Shown piece by piece: positions 1 through 5,632 of a DNA stretch of 6,044 nt. How positions within the stretch are numbered: position 1 is the first letter of the stretch; each line of letters begins with the position of its first letter. The stretch covers positions 1 through 6,044 of the forward strand of contig NZ_JAWLFS010000188.1 of NCBI RefSeq assembly GCF_041685465.1, given 5' to 3'. This DNA comes from Rhodosalinus sp041685465. GTDB lineage: Bacteria > Pseudomonadota > Alphaproteobacteria > Rhodobacterales > Rhodobacteraceae. The notes beneath the pieces were generated by a model. That model did not search any database. It was given only the letters and a program-made list of their open reading frames with translations, and was not told the DNA's origin. The translations under genes and the position numbers were made by a program.

Positions 1-15
1 GTCTGGGTGTGACCG

Positions 16-38
16 CGGCGCCCCCGCGCGGGGCGCCG
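16..38 (+). terminator. GC-rich hairpin, possible terminator of an upstream gene
   Basis: A perfect 9-bp stem (16-24 with 30-38, CGGCGCCCC/GGGGCGCCG) encloses a 5-base loop. It is followed by a second short palindrome, CCGGCGCCGG, at 36-45. Just before it, positions 1-12 read GTC TGG GTG TGA, which could be the last codons and stop of a gene that lies mostly outside the window. There is no T-run after the stem, so an intrinsic terminator is not proven; the position between a possible stop and the next gene is the main argument. In DNA this GC-rich, hairpins of this kind can also arise by chance. Confidence 0.35.
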
Positions 39-79
39 GCGCCGGACATCCGCTGGACACGGCGACCCGCGCGGGGCAG

Positions 80-1222
80 ATGGCGCGCATGAACCTCGAT
101 GCCCGCTTTCCGGCGATCTCCGACCTGCGCGCCCGCGCCCGGGCCCGTGTGCCGCGTTTCGTCTGGGACTATCTCGACAGCGCGACGGGCGACGAGAGCG
201 TCCCCCGGCGCAACCGCGCGGCGCTGGACGCGGTGCGCTTCTATCCCTCGGTGCTGCACGGCGAGGTCACGCCAGACCTCTCGGCGGAGCTCTTCGGGCA
301 TCGCCACCCCCTGCCCTTCGGCGCGGCGCCGCTCGGCATGTCGGGGCTGATCTGGCCGGGCGCGGAGCGCATGATCGCCCGCGCCGCCGCGGCCGAGGGG
401 CTGCCCGCCGGGCTTTCGACGGTGGCGACCCGGCCGCCCGAGGAGATCGGGCCGATCGCCGCGCCGCACGGCTGGTTCCAGCTCTACCCGCCGCGCGACG
501 AAGGCATCCGCGCCGACATGCTGAAGCGCGCGCGCGCGGCGGGGTTCCCGGTGCTCGTGCTCACCGTGGACGTGCCGGTGCCGAGCCGGCGGGAGCGGCA
601 GACGCGCTCGGGGCTGACGATCCCGCCGAAGCTCACGCCGCGGCTGATGGCACAGATGGCCGCGCGCCCGGGCTGGAGCCTCGCCACGGCGCGCGCGGGA
701 CTGCCGCGGCTCAGGACGCTCGACCCGTATGTGGAGGGTGCGGGGCGCGGCCTGCCCTCGACGGGGCACGTCGGCTACATGCTGCGCACCTCCCCCGATC
801 TGGACTACCTGCGCTGGCTCCGCGCACACTGGGACGGGCCGCTCGTCGTGAAGGGCGTGCTCCGGGCCGAGGACGCCGCGCTCTGCGAGGCCGAGGGCGT
901 CGACGCGGTCTGGGTCTCGAACCACGCCGGGCGACAGTTCGACGCGGCGCCCGCCACGGCCGAGGCGCTGCCCGCGATCCGCGCGGCGACGCGCCTGCCG
1001 CTCGTCTTCGACGGGGGCATCGAGGGCGGGCTCGACATCCTGCGCGCCGTCGCGCTCGGCGCGGATTTCGTGATGCTGGGGCGGGCGTGGCATTATGCCG
1101 TCGCCGCGCTCGGCGCCGAGGGGCCGGGGCACCTGATCGACATCCTGCGCAAGGATCTGATCGCCAACATGGGCCAGCTCGGGGCGAGCCGGTTGTCGGA
1201 TGTGGCCGCGCGGCGCGTCTGA
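80..1222 (+). CDS. FMN-dependent alpha-hydroxy-acid dehydrogenase, probably L-lactate dehydrogenase (LldD-like)
   Basis: This enzyme should oxidise an L-2-hydroxy acid, most likely L-lactate, to the 2-oxo acid using FMN, passing electrons to the quinone pool or cytochromes, or to oxygen. The 380 residues match the single TIM-barrel family length. Catalytic positions of the family are all present by motif: Tyr31 (FVWDYLDSATGDE), Tyr136 (WFQLYPPRD), Asp164 and Arg171 (LTVDVPVPSRRER), Lys258 (GPLVVKG), and His282 and Arg285 in SNHAGRQFD. The FMN phosphate-binding end is DGGIEGG (311-317) followed by ALGADFVMLGR. Two positions differ from the usual pattern: SNHAGR instead of SNHGGR, and IEGG where most members have one or two arginines (xRRG). 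This suggests a distinct subfamily, so the substrate is not certain. The start could be ATG 80, with GGGG only 3 bases upstream, or ATG 89 (MNLDARFP), which fits family N-termini better. Pyruvate carboxylase follows 75 bases later, which supports a lactate-to-pyruvate role by inference. Confidence 0.9.
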   Translation: MARMNLDARFPAISDLRARARARVPRFVWDYLDSATGDESVPRRNRAALDAVRFYPSVLHGEVTPDLSAELFGHRHPLPFGAAPLGMSGLIWPGAERMIARAAAAEGLPAGLSTVATRPPEEIGPIAAPHGWFQLYPPRDEGIRADMLKRARAAGFPVLVLTVDVPVPSRRERQTRSGLTIPPKLTPRLMAQMAARPGWSLATARAGLPRLRTLDPYVEGAGRGLPSTGHVGYMLRTSPDLDYLRWLRAHWDGPLVVKGVLRAEDAALCEAEGVDAVWVSNHAGRQFDAAPATAEALPAIRAATRLPLVFDGGIEGGLDILRAVALGADFVMLGRAWHYAVAALGAEGPGHLIDILRKDLIANMGQLGASRLSDVAARRV

Positions 1223-1224
1223 GG

Positions 1225-1242
1225 CGGCGTTTCGCGCCGTTT
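1225..1242 (+). terminator. Weak hairpin with short T-tract between the dehydrogenase gene and pyc
   Basis: A 5-bp perfect stem (1225-1229 CGGCG with 1235-1239 CGCCG) has a 5-base loop TTTCG and is followed by TTT. It begins three bases after the dehydrogenase stop codon. This is the form of a weak intrinsic terminator that could trim read-through into pyc. The alternative pairing GTTTCGC (1229-1235) with GCGAAAC (1252-1258) uses the same left-hand bases and would exclude it. Both stems are short, and a regulatory role is only a suggestion. Confidence 0.3.
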
Positions 1243-1266
1243 ACGACCCCGGCGAAACCGCATAGT
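1240..1266 (+). promoter_or_regulatory. Tentative weak promoter for pyc
   Basis: The most AT-rich part of the gap contains TTTACG (1240-1245) as a possible -35 element and CATAGT (1261-1266) as a possible -10, with a short 15-base spacer. The -10 matches four of six consensus positions. Transcription from here would give a leader of about 25 bases before the pyc start, enough to contain its ribosome binding site. The match is poor, and pyc may instead be read from a promoter upstream of the dehydrogenase. Confidence 0.2.
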
Positions 1267-1282
1267 CAAAGGGCGACGCGAC

Positions 1283-1288
1283 GGAGGG
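1283..1288 (+). promoter_or_regulatory. Ribosome binding site of pyc
   Basis: GGAGGG is a strong Shine-Dalgarno sequence 9 bases upstream of ATG 1298. It fixes that ATG as the start, and the next residues (TEFRKILVANRGEIAIRV) are the standard N-terminus of the biotin carboxylase domain. Confidence 0.8.
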
Positions 1289-1297
1289 ACAGCGCCG

Positions 1298-4200
1298 ATG
1301 ACGGAATTCCGCAAGATCCTGGTGGCCAACCGGGGCGAGATCGCCATCCGCGTGATGCGCGCCGCCAACGAGATGGGCAAGCGCACGGTCGGCATCTACG
1401 CCGAGGAAGACAAGCTCTCGCTGCACCGTTTCAAGGCGGACGAGGCCTATCGCATCGGCGAGGGGCTCGGCCCGGTGCAGGCCTATCTCTCGATCCCCGA
1501 GATCATCCGCGTGGCGAAGGCCTGCGGCGCCGACGCGATCCACCCGGGCTACGGCCTCCTGTCGGAGAACCCGGACTTCGTGGAGGCCTGCGCGGCCGCC
1601 GGCATCGCCTTCATCGGGCCGCGGGCCGAGACGATGCGCCGGCTCGGCGACAAGGCCAGCGCCCGGCGCGTGGCGATCGAGGCGGGCGTGCCGGTGATCC
1701 CGGCGACCGAGGTGCTCGGCGAGGACATGGCGGCGATCCGGACCGAGGCCGCCGCGATCGGCTATCCCCTGATGCTCAAGGCGAGCTGGGGCGGCGGCGG
1801 CCGGGGCATGCGGCCGATCCAGTCCGAGGACGAACTGGAGGAGAAGGTCCGCGAGGGCCGCCGCGAGGCCGAGGCCGCCTTCGGCAACGGCGAAGGCTAC
1901 CTCGAGAAGATGATCCCGCGCGCGCGACACGTGGAGGTGCAGGTCCTCGGCGACCGGCACGGCGCCATCTATCACCTCTTCGAGCGCGACTGCTCCGTGC
2001 AGCGGCGCAACCAGAAGGTCGTGGAGCGCGCGCCGGCCCCCTACCTCACCGATGCGCAGCGCGCCGAACTCTGCGAACTCGGCCGCAAGATCGCGGCGCA
2101 TGTGGGGTATCAGTGCGCGGGCACCGTCGAGTTCCTGATGGACATGGAGACGGGCCGTTTCTACTTCATCGAGGTGAACCCGCGCATCCAGGTCGAGCAT
2201 ACCGTGACCGAGGAGGTCACCGGCATCGACATCGTGCGCGCGCAGATCCTCGTGACCGAGGGCAAGACGCTCTCCGAGGCGACGGGCATGGCGAGCCAGG
2301 GCGATATCGCGCTCAACGGCCACGCGCTGCAGACCCGGATCACCACCGAGGACCCGCAGAACAACTTCATCCCCGACTACGGGCGCATCACCGCCTACCG
2401 CTCGGCGACCGGCATGGGCATCCGCCTCGACGGCGGCACGGCCTACGCGGGCGGCGTCATCACGCGCTATTACGATTCGCTCCTGGTGAAGGTCACCGCC
2501 TGGGCGCCGGCGCCCGAACAGGCGATCGCGCGGATGGATCGCGCGCTGCGCGAGTTCCGCATCCGGGGCGTCGCCACCAACATCGCCTTCGTCGAGAACC
2601 TGCTCAAGCACCCGAAGTTCCTCGAGAACGATTACTCGACGCGCTTCATCGACGAGACGCCGGAGCTCTTCGACTTCCCCGAGCGCAAGGACCGCGGCAC
2701 CAAGGTGCTGACCTACATCGCCGACGTGACGGTGAACGGCCACCCCGAGACCAAGGACCGCCCGCGCCCGCGCGCCGATCTGAAGGCGCCGAAGCCGCCG
2801 CGCCTGCGCGCCGAAGAGCCCGCGGCCGGCACGCGCACCCTGCTCGAGGAAAAGGGTCCGCAGGCGGTGGCCGACTGGCTGGCCGCGCAGCCACAGCTTC
2901 TGATCACCGACACCACGATGCGCGACGGGCACCAGTCACTGCTGGCCACGCGGATGCGCTCGCTCGACATGATCCGGGTGGCACCGGCCTACGCGCACAA
3001 CCTGCCGCAGCTTTTCAGCGTCGAATGCTGGGGCGGCGCGACCTTCGACGTCGCCTATCGCTTCCTGCAGGAATGCCCGTGGCAGCGGCTGCGCGACCTG
3101 CGCGCGGCCATGCCCAACGTCATGACGCAGATGCTGCTGCGCGGCGCGAACGGCGTGGGCTATACCAACTACCCCGACAACGTGGTGCAGGAGTTCGTGC
3201 GGCAGGCCGCCGCCTCCGGCATCGACGTCTTCCGCGTCTTCGACAGCCTCAACTGGGTCGAGAACATGCGCGTCGCCATGGACGCGGTGGTGGCGAACGG
3301 CAAGGTCTGCGAGGGCGCGATCTGCTACACCGGCGATATCCTCGACCCCGACCGCGCGAAGTACGACCTGAAATATTACGTCGAGATGGGCAAGGCCCTG
3401 CGCGACGCGGGCGCGCATATCCTCGGGCTGAAGGACATGGCGGGCCTGCTGAAGCCCGCCGCCGCGCGCGCGCTCTTCACCGCGCTCAAGGACGAGGTGG
3501 GCCTGCCCATCCACTTCCACACCCATGACACCGCCGGGATCGCCGCCGGCACGATCCTCGCCGCCGCCGAGACGGGGGTCGACGCGGTAGACTGCGCGAT
3601 GGACGCGCTTTCGGGCAACACGAGCCAGGCGACGCTCGGCACCATCGTCGCGGCGCTGGCGCATACCGAGCGGGACACCGGGCTCGACGCGGACGCGGTG
3701 CGCGAGATCTCGAATTACTGGGAGGCGGTGCGCCACCACTACGCCGCCTTCGAGAGCGGGCTGCAGTCGCCCGCCTCCGAGGTCTACCTGCACGAGATGC
3801 CCGGCGGGCAGTTCACCAACCTCAAGGCGCAGGCGCGCTCCCTCGGCCTCGAGGAACGCTGGCACGAGATCGCGCACGCCTACGCCGAGGTGAACGACAT
3901 GTTCGGCGACATCGTGAAGGTCACGCCGTCCTCGAAGGTCGTGGGCGACATGGCGCTGATGATGGTCAGCCAGAACCTGACCCGCGCCGACGTCGAGAAC
4001 CCCGACAAGGAGGTGAGCTTCCCCGATTCGGTGATCGACATGATGCGCGGCAACCTCGGCCAGCCGCCGGGCGGCTTTCCGGAGGGCATCGTGCAGCGCA
4101 TCCTCAAGGGCGAGGCGCCGAACACCGAGCGCCCCGGCGCGCATCTGCCGCCCGAGGACCTGGAGGCGCGGCGCCGCGAGGCCAGCGAGGCGCTCGGCGG

Positions 4201-4741
4201 TGCCGAGATCGACGACGAGGACCTGAACGGATACCTGATGTATCCCAAGGTCTTCACAGACTACGCGCGCCGCCACGAGATCTACGGCCCCGTGCGCACC
4301 CTGCCCACGCGCACCTTCTTCTACGGCATGGAACCGGGCGAGGAGATCACCGCCGAGATCGACCCCGGCAAGACGCTGGAAGTCCGCCTCGTCGCGGTCG
4401 GCGAGACCCAGGAGGAAGGCGACGTGCGCGTCTTCTTCGAGTTGAACGGCCAGCCGCGCGTCGTGCGCGTGCCCGACCGCAAGGTGAAGGCCGAGGCCGC
4501 CGCGCGGCCGAAGGCCGAGGTCGGCAACCCCGCCCATGTGGGGGCCCCGATGCCGGGCGTGGTGGCGAGCGTCTCGGTCAAGCCGGGGCAGAAGGTGGCC
4601 GAGGGCGATCTGCTGCTCACCATCGAGGCGATGAAGATGGAGACGGGCCTGCACGCCGAACGCGACGGCGTGGTGAAGGCGGTCCAGGTGCAGGCCGGCG
4701 CGCAGATCGACGCCAAGGACCTGCTGGTCGAATACGAGTGA
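1298..4741 (+). CDS. pyc: Pyruvate carboxylase, single-chain biotin enzyme
   Basis: Cytoplasmic enzyme that carboxylates pyruvate to oxaloacetate with ATP and bicarbonate, replenishing the TCA cycle and starting gluconeogenesis. The 1147 residues are full length for the alpha4-type enzyme. Domains in order: biotin carboxylase (about 5-450) with the NRGEIAIR start, the ATP loop KASWGGGGRGMR (161-172), ERDCSVQRRNQKVVE (229-243), EVNPRIQVEHTVTE (292-305) and Arg390 before YYDSLLVK; carboxyltransferase (about 530-1000) with DTTMRDGHQS (538-547, Asp543 metal ligand), Lys712 in GLKDMAGL as the expected carbamylated lysine, HTHDTAG (741-747, metal-binding histidines) and the catalytic Thr775 in SGNTSQ; a tetramerisation/allosteric segment around 1000-1065; and the biotin carrier domain, with AMKM placing biotin on Lys1113, 35 residues from the C-terminus. 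Every catalytic motif I looked for is intact and no frameshift is seen. Enzymes of this architecture are usually activated by acetyl-CoA. The gene lies between a lactate-type dehydrogenase and a closely spaced MAPEG gene. Confidence 0.98.
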   Translation: MTEFRKILVANRGEIAIRVMRAANEMGKRTVGIYAEEDKLSLHRFKADEAYRIGEGLGPVQAYLSIPEIIRVAKACGADAIHPGYGLLSENPDFVEACAAAGIAFIGPRAETMRRLGDKASARRVAIEAGVPVIPATEVLGEDMAAIRTEAAAIGYPLMLKASWGGGGRGMRPIQSEDELEEKVREGRREAEAAFGNGEGYLEKMIPRARHVEVQVLGDRHGAIYHLFERDCSVQRRNQKVVERAPAPYLTDAQRAELCELGRKIAAHVGYQCAGTVEFLMDMETGRFYFIEVNPRIQVEHTVTEEVTGIDIVRAQILVTEGKTLSEATGMASQGDIALNGHALQTRITTEDPQNNFIPDYGRITAYRSATGMGIRLDGGTAYAGGVITRYYDSLLVKVTAWAPAPEQAIARMDRALREFRIRGVATNIAFVENLLKHPKFLENDYSTRFIDETPELFDFPERKDRGTKVLTYIADVTVNGHPETKDRPRPRADLKAPKPPRLRAEEPAAGTRTLLEEKGPQAVADWLAAQPQLLITDTTMRDGHQSLLATRMRSLDMIRVAPAYAHNLPQLFSVECWGGATFDVAYRFLQECPWQRLRDLRAAMPNVMTQMLLRGANGVGYTNYPDNVVQEFVRQAAASGIDVFRVFDSLNWVENMRVAMDAVVANGKVCEGAICYTGDILDPDRAKYDLKYYVEMGKALRDAGAHILGLKDMAGLLKPAAARALFTALKDEVGLPIHFHTHDTAGIAAGTILAAAETGVDAVDCAMDALSGNTSQATLGTIVAALAHTERDTGLDADAVREISNYWEAVRHHYAAFESGLQSPASEVYLHEMPGGQFTNLKAQARSLGLEERWHEIAHAYAEVNDMFGDIVKVTPSSKVVGDMALMMVSQNLTRADVENPDKEVSFPDSVIDMMRGNLGQPPGGFPEGIVQRILKGEAPNTERPGAHLPPEDLEARRREASEALGGAEIDDEDLNGYLMYPKVFTDYARRHEIYGPVRTLPTRTFFYGMEPGEEITAEIDPGKTLEVRLVAVGETQEEGDVRVFFELNGQPRVVRVPDRKVKAEAAARPKAEVGNPAHVGAPMPGVVASVSVKPGQKVAEGDLLLTIEAMKMETGLHAERDGVVKAVQVQAGAQIDAKDLLVEYE

Positions 4742-4742
4742 C

Positions 4743-4748
4743 AGGGAG
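4743..4748 (+). promoter_or_regulatory. Ribosome binding site of the MAPEG gene
   Basis: AGGGAG lies 6 bases before ATG 4755 and directly after the pyc stop (TGA 4739-4741). The tight spacing suggests that this gene is translated from the same transcript as pyc, perhaps with some translational coupling. Confidence 0.7.
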
Positions 4749-4754
4749 CGCGCC

Positions 4755-5144
4755 ATGACCTTCATCGTCACGCCGATCTACGCGGGGCTCCTCGGCCTGC
4801 TGTTCGTCGGCCTCAGCCTCTGGGTCGTCATGGGCCGCGTGCGCACGCGGGCGGCCTCGGGCGACGCGGGCGACCCGGCGCTTTCGGACGCGATCCGCGC
4901 GCACGGCAATTTCGCCGAATACGTGCCGCTCGCGCTGATCCTCATGGCGATGGGCGAGGCGCTCGGGATGCCGGCGGTGGCGCTGCACCTCTACGGCGCC
5001 GCGCTGCTCGTGGCGCGGACGATGCACGCGGCCGGCATGGCGCGCCGGCCCAACGTGCCGGCGCTGCGCGGCGGCGGCTGGCTTCTGACGGTGCTTGTGC
5101 TGCTGGCCGGCGCGCTCGGCGTGCTCGGTCACGCACTGCTTTGA
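4755..5144 (+). CDS. MAPEG-family integral membrane protein (YecN-like)
   Basis: A 129-residue inner-membrane protein of the MAPEG family (membrane-associated proteins in eicosanoid and glutathione metabolism). Four hydrophobic segments are visible at about residues 5-27, 54-70, 73-90 and 107-128, with a basic loop (GRVRTRAASGD) after the first. The family signature is clear at 48-63: RAHGNFAEYVPLALIL, with the conserved Arg, Asn, Glu and Pro. A second conserved stretch, ARTMHAAGMARRPN, lies in the loop before the last helix. Bacterial members of this YecN-like group are mostly uncharacterised; a glutathione-linked activity is known only for some relatives and should not be assumed here. The gene begins 13 bases after pyc and is probably in the same operon. 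No clear terminator follows it before the tRNA promoter. Confidence 0.88.
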   Translation: MTFIVTPIYAGLLGLLFVGLSLWVVMGRVRTRAASGDAGDPALSDAIRAHGNFAEYVPLALILMAMGEALGMPAVALHLYGAALLVARTMHAAGMARRPNVPALRGGGWLLTVLVLLAGALGVLGHALL

Positions 5145-5164
5145 GCGCGGTGGCGAATTTCCCC

Positions 5165-5193
5165 TTGCAGCCGTGCGCCGATCTTTATATCTC
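5165..5193 (+). promoter_or_regulatory. Promoter of the tandem tRNA-Gly genes
   Basis: An AT-rich island in otherwise GC-rich DNA holds TTGCAG (5165-5170; CTTGCA if shifted by one base) as the -35, and TATATC (5186-5191, spacer 15) or TATCTC (5188-5193, spacer 17) as the -10. Transcription would begin near 5200, about ten bases before the first tRNA, which suits a tRNA operon. The upstream AATTTCCCC (5156-5164) is mildly AT-rich. The exact -10 register cannot be settled from the sequence. Confidence 0.55.
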
Positions 5194-5209
5194 CCCGCTA
5201 CCTGACCGG

Positions 5210-5284
5210 GCGGGCGTAGCTCAGGGGTAGAGCATTACCTTGCCAAGGTAAGGGTCGTGAGTTCGAATCTCATCGCCCGCTCCA
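5210..5284 (+). tRNA. tRNA-Gly (anticodon GCC), first copy
   Basis: The complete cloverleaf can be drawn by eye. The acceptor stem pairs GCGGGCG with CGCCCGC; the D arm is GCTC-AGGGGTA-GAGC; the anticodon stem TTACC/GGTAA holds the 7-base loop TTGCCAA with anticodon GCC; the T arm is GTGAG-TTCGAAT-CTCAT. The discriminator base is T and the 3' CCA is encoded. It reads glycine codons GGC and GGU, and GGC is heavily used in the neighbouring genes. An identical copy follows 34 bases downstream, presumably on the same transcript. Confidence 0.97.
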
Positions 5285-5295
5285 GTCAGGTCTGA

Positions 5296-5312
5296 CCGGG
5301 CCACGTGCCCGG
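5296..5312 (+). other. Hairpin in the spacer between the two tRNA-Gly genes
   Basis: CCGGGC (5296-5301) pairs perfectly with GCCCGG (5307-5312) around the loop CACGT. Directly before it, GTCAG and CTGAC (5285-5289 and 5292-5296) are also complementary, though with only two bases between them. The spacer is transcribed if the tRNAs are co-transcribed, so the stem may separate the two cloverleafs or help processing by RNase E or RNase P. There is no T-run, so it is unlikely to be an intrinsic terminator. Confidence 0.45.
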
Positions 5313-5318
5313 ATGCGA

Positions 5319-5393
5319 GCGGGCGTAGCTCAGGGGTAGAGCATTACCTTGCCAAGGTAAGGGTCGTGAGTTCGAATCTCATCGCCCGCTCCA
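5319..5393 (+). tRNA. tRNA-Gly (anticodon GCC), second copy
   Basis: All 75 bases are identical to the first copy, including the anticodon loop TTGCCAA and the encoded CCA. Perfect identity of the gene, with no identity in register across the spacer, fits gene amplification kept uniform by gene conversion or recent tandem duplication. There is no separate promoter in the 34-base spacer, so it depends on the upstream promoter. Confidence 0.97.
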
Positions 5394-5421
5394 GACACCA
5401 TGCAACGAGGCAGCCGACAGT

Positions 5422-5435
5422 TCACCGGACGGTGA
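5422..5435. terminator. Inverted repeat downstream of the tRNAs, possible two-way terminator
   Basis: TCACCGGACGGTGA is a perfect inverted repeat. As a hairpin it would have a 5-bp stem (TCACC/GGTGA) and a 4-base loop, 28 bases after the second tRNA. It lies in the convergent gap between the tRNA operon and the minus-strand antiporter gene, where a shared terminator would be expected. There is no T-run on either side, so the call is weak. The left arm also forms the stop codon (TGA on the minus strand, 5424-5422) of the open frame described for 5422-5640. Confidence 0.3.
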
Positions 5436-5483
5436 TCGCCTGATCGCGCCACATCTCAGCACTGTATTCCGATCGCAGCCCGT

Positions 5484-5513
5484 CCTGGCCTTCTGAAGCC
5501 TGGCCTTCTGAAG
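5484..5513. repeat. Perfect 15-base tandem duplication
   Basis: CCTGGCCTTCTGAAG occurs twice head to tail (5484-5498 and 5499-5513), followed by the first three bases of a third copy (CCT). The unit contains the near-palindrome CTTCTGAAG. Its length is a multiple of three, so in the minus-strand frame it duplicates the five residues ASEGQ without breaking the frame. It looks like a replication-slippage event. Confidence 0.9.
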
Positions 5514-5632
5514 CCTTGCGAACGGCCCGACGCGCACCCGGTCCGCTGATCTTCTCCAGCACTTCGGCGTGCTGCTCTGCGGACAGGTGGGCGTGCTGAG
5601 CCTCGGGATCGAGGGAATCATGACCTTCGGTG

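Noticed and set aside
54..59. TGGACA as a possible -35 element for the dehydrogenase gene.
   Set aside because: A -10 at normal spacing would fall on the start codon region (about 77-82), which shows no match to a -10 sequence.
1298..4741. Search for a broken or split pyruvate carboxylase, or an unusual fused domain.
   Set aside because: Length, domain order and all catalytic motifs including the biotinyl lysine are standard; nothing unusual was found.
1241..4771. Very long open frames antisense to pyc (563 and 611 codons) and an 813-codon plus-strand frame at 1087-3528.
   Set aside because: They overlap the unmistakable pyc gene. Their products are low-complexity Arg/His/Ala/Gly-rich strings typical of GC-rich shadow frames, with no recognisable domain or ribosome binding site.
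4617..5136. Minus-strand frames opposite the MAPEG gene.
   Set aside because: They are Arg/Ala/Pro-rich shadows of the MAPEG and pyc 3' coding sequence, while the plus-strand protein has a clear family signature and membrane segments.
5210..5393. Two 75-base direct repeats with a 34-base spacer, superficially like CRISPR repeats or attachment sites.
   Set aside because: Each repeat folds as a complete tRNA-Gly with anticodon and CCA; no further repeats, cas genes or integrase are present.
5379..5621. An 80-codon minus-strand frame starting with ATG at 5621.
   Set aside because: It runs into the 3' end of the second tRNA on the opposite strand, its product is Ser/Arg/Cys-rich with no family resemblance, and the neighbouring frame has better codon-position bias.
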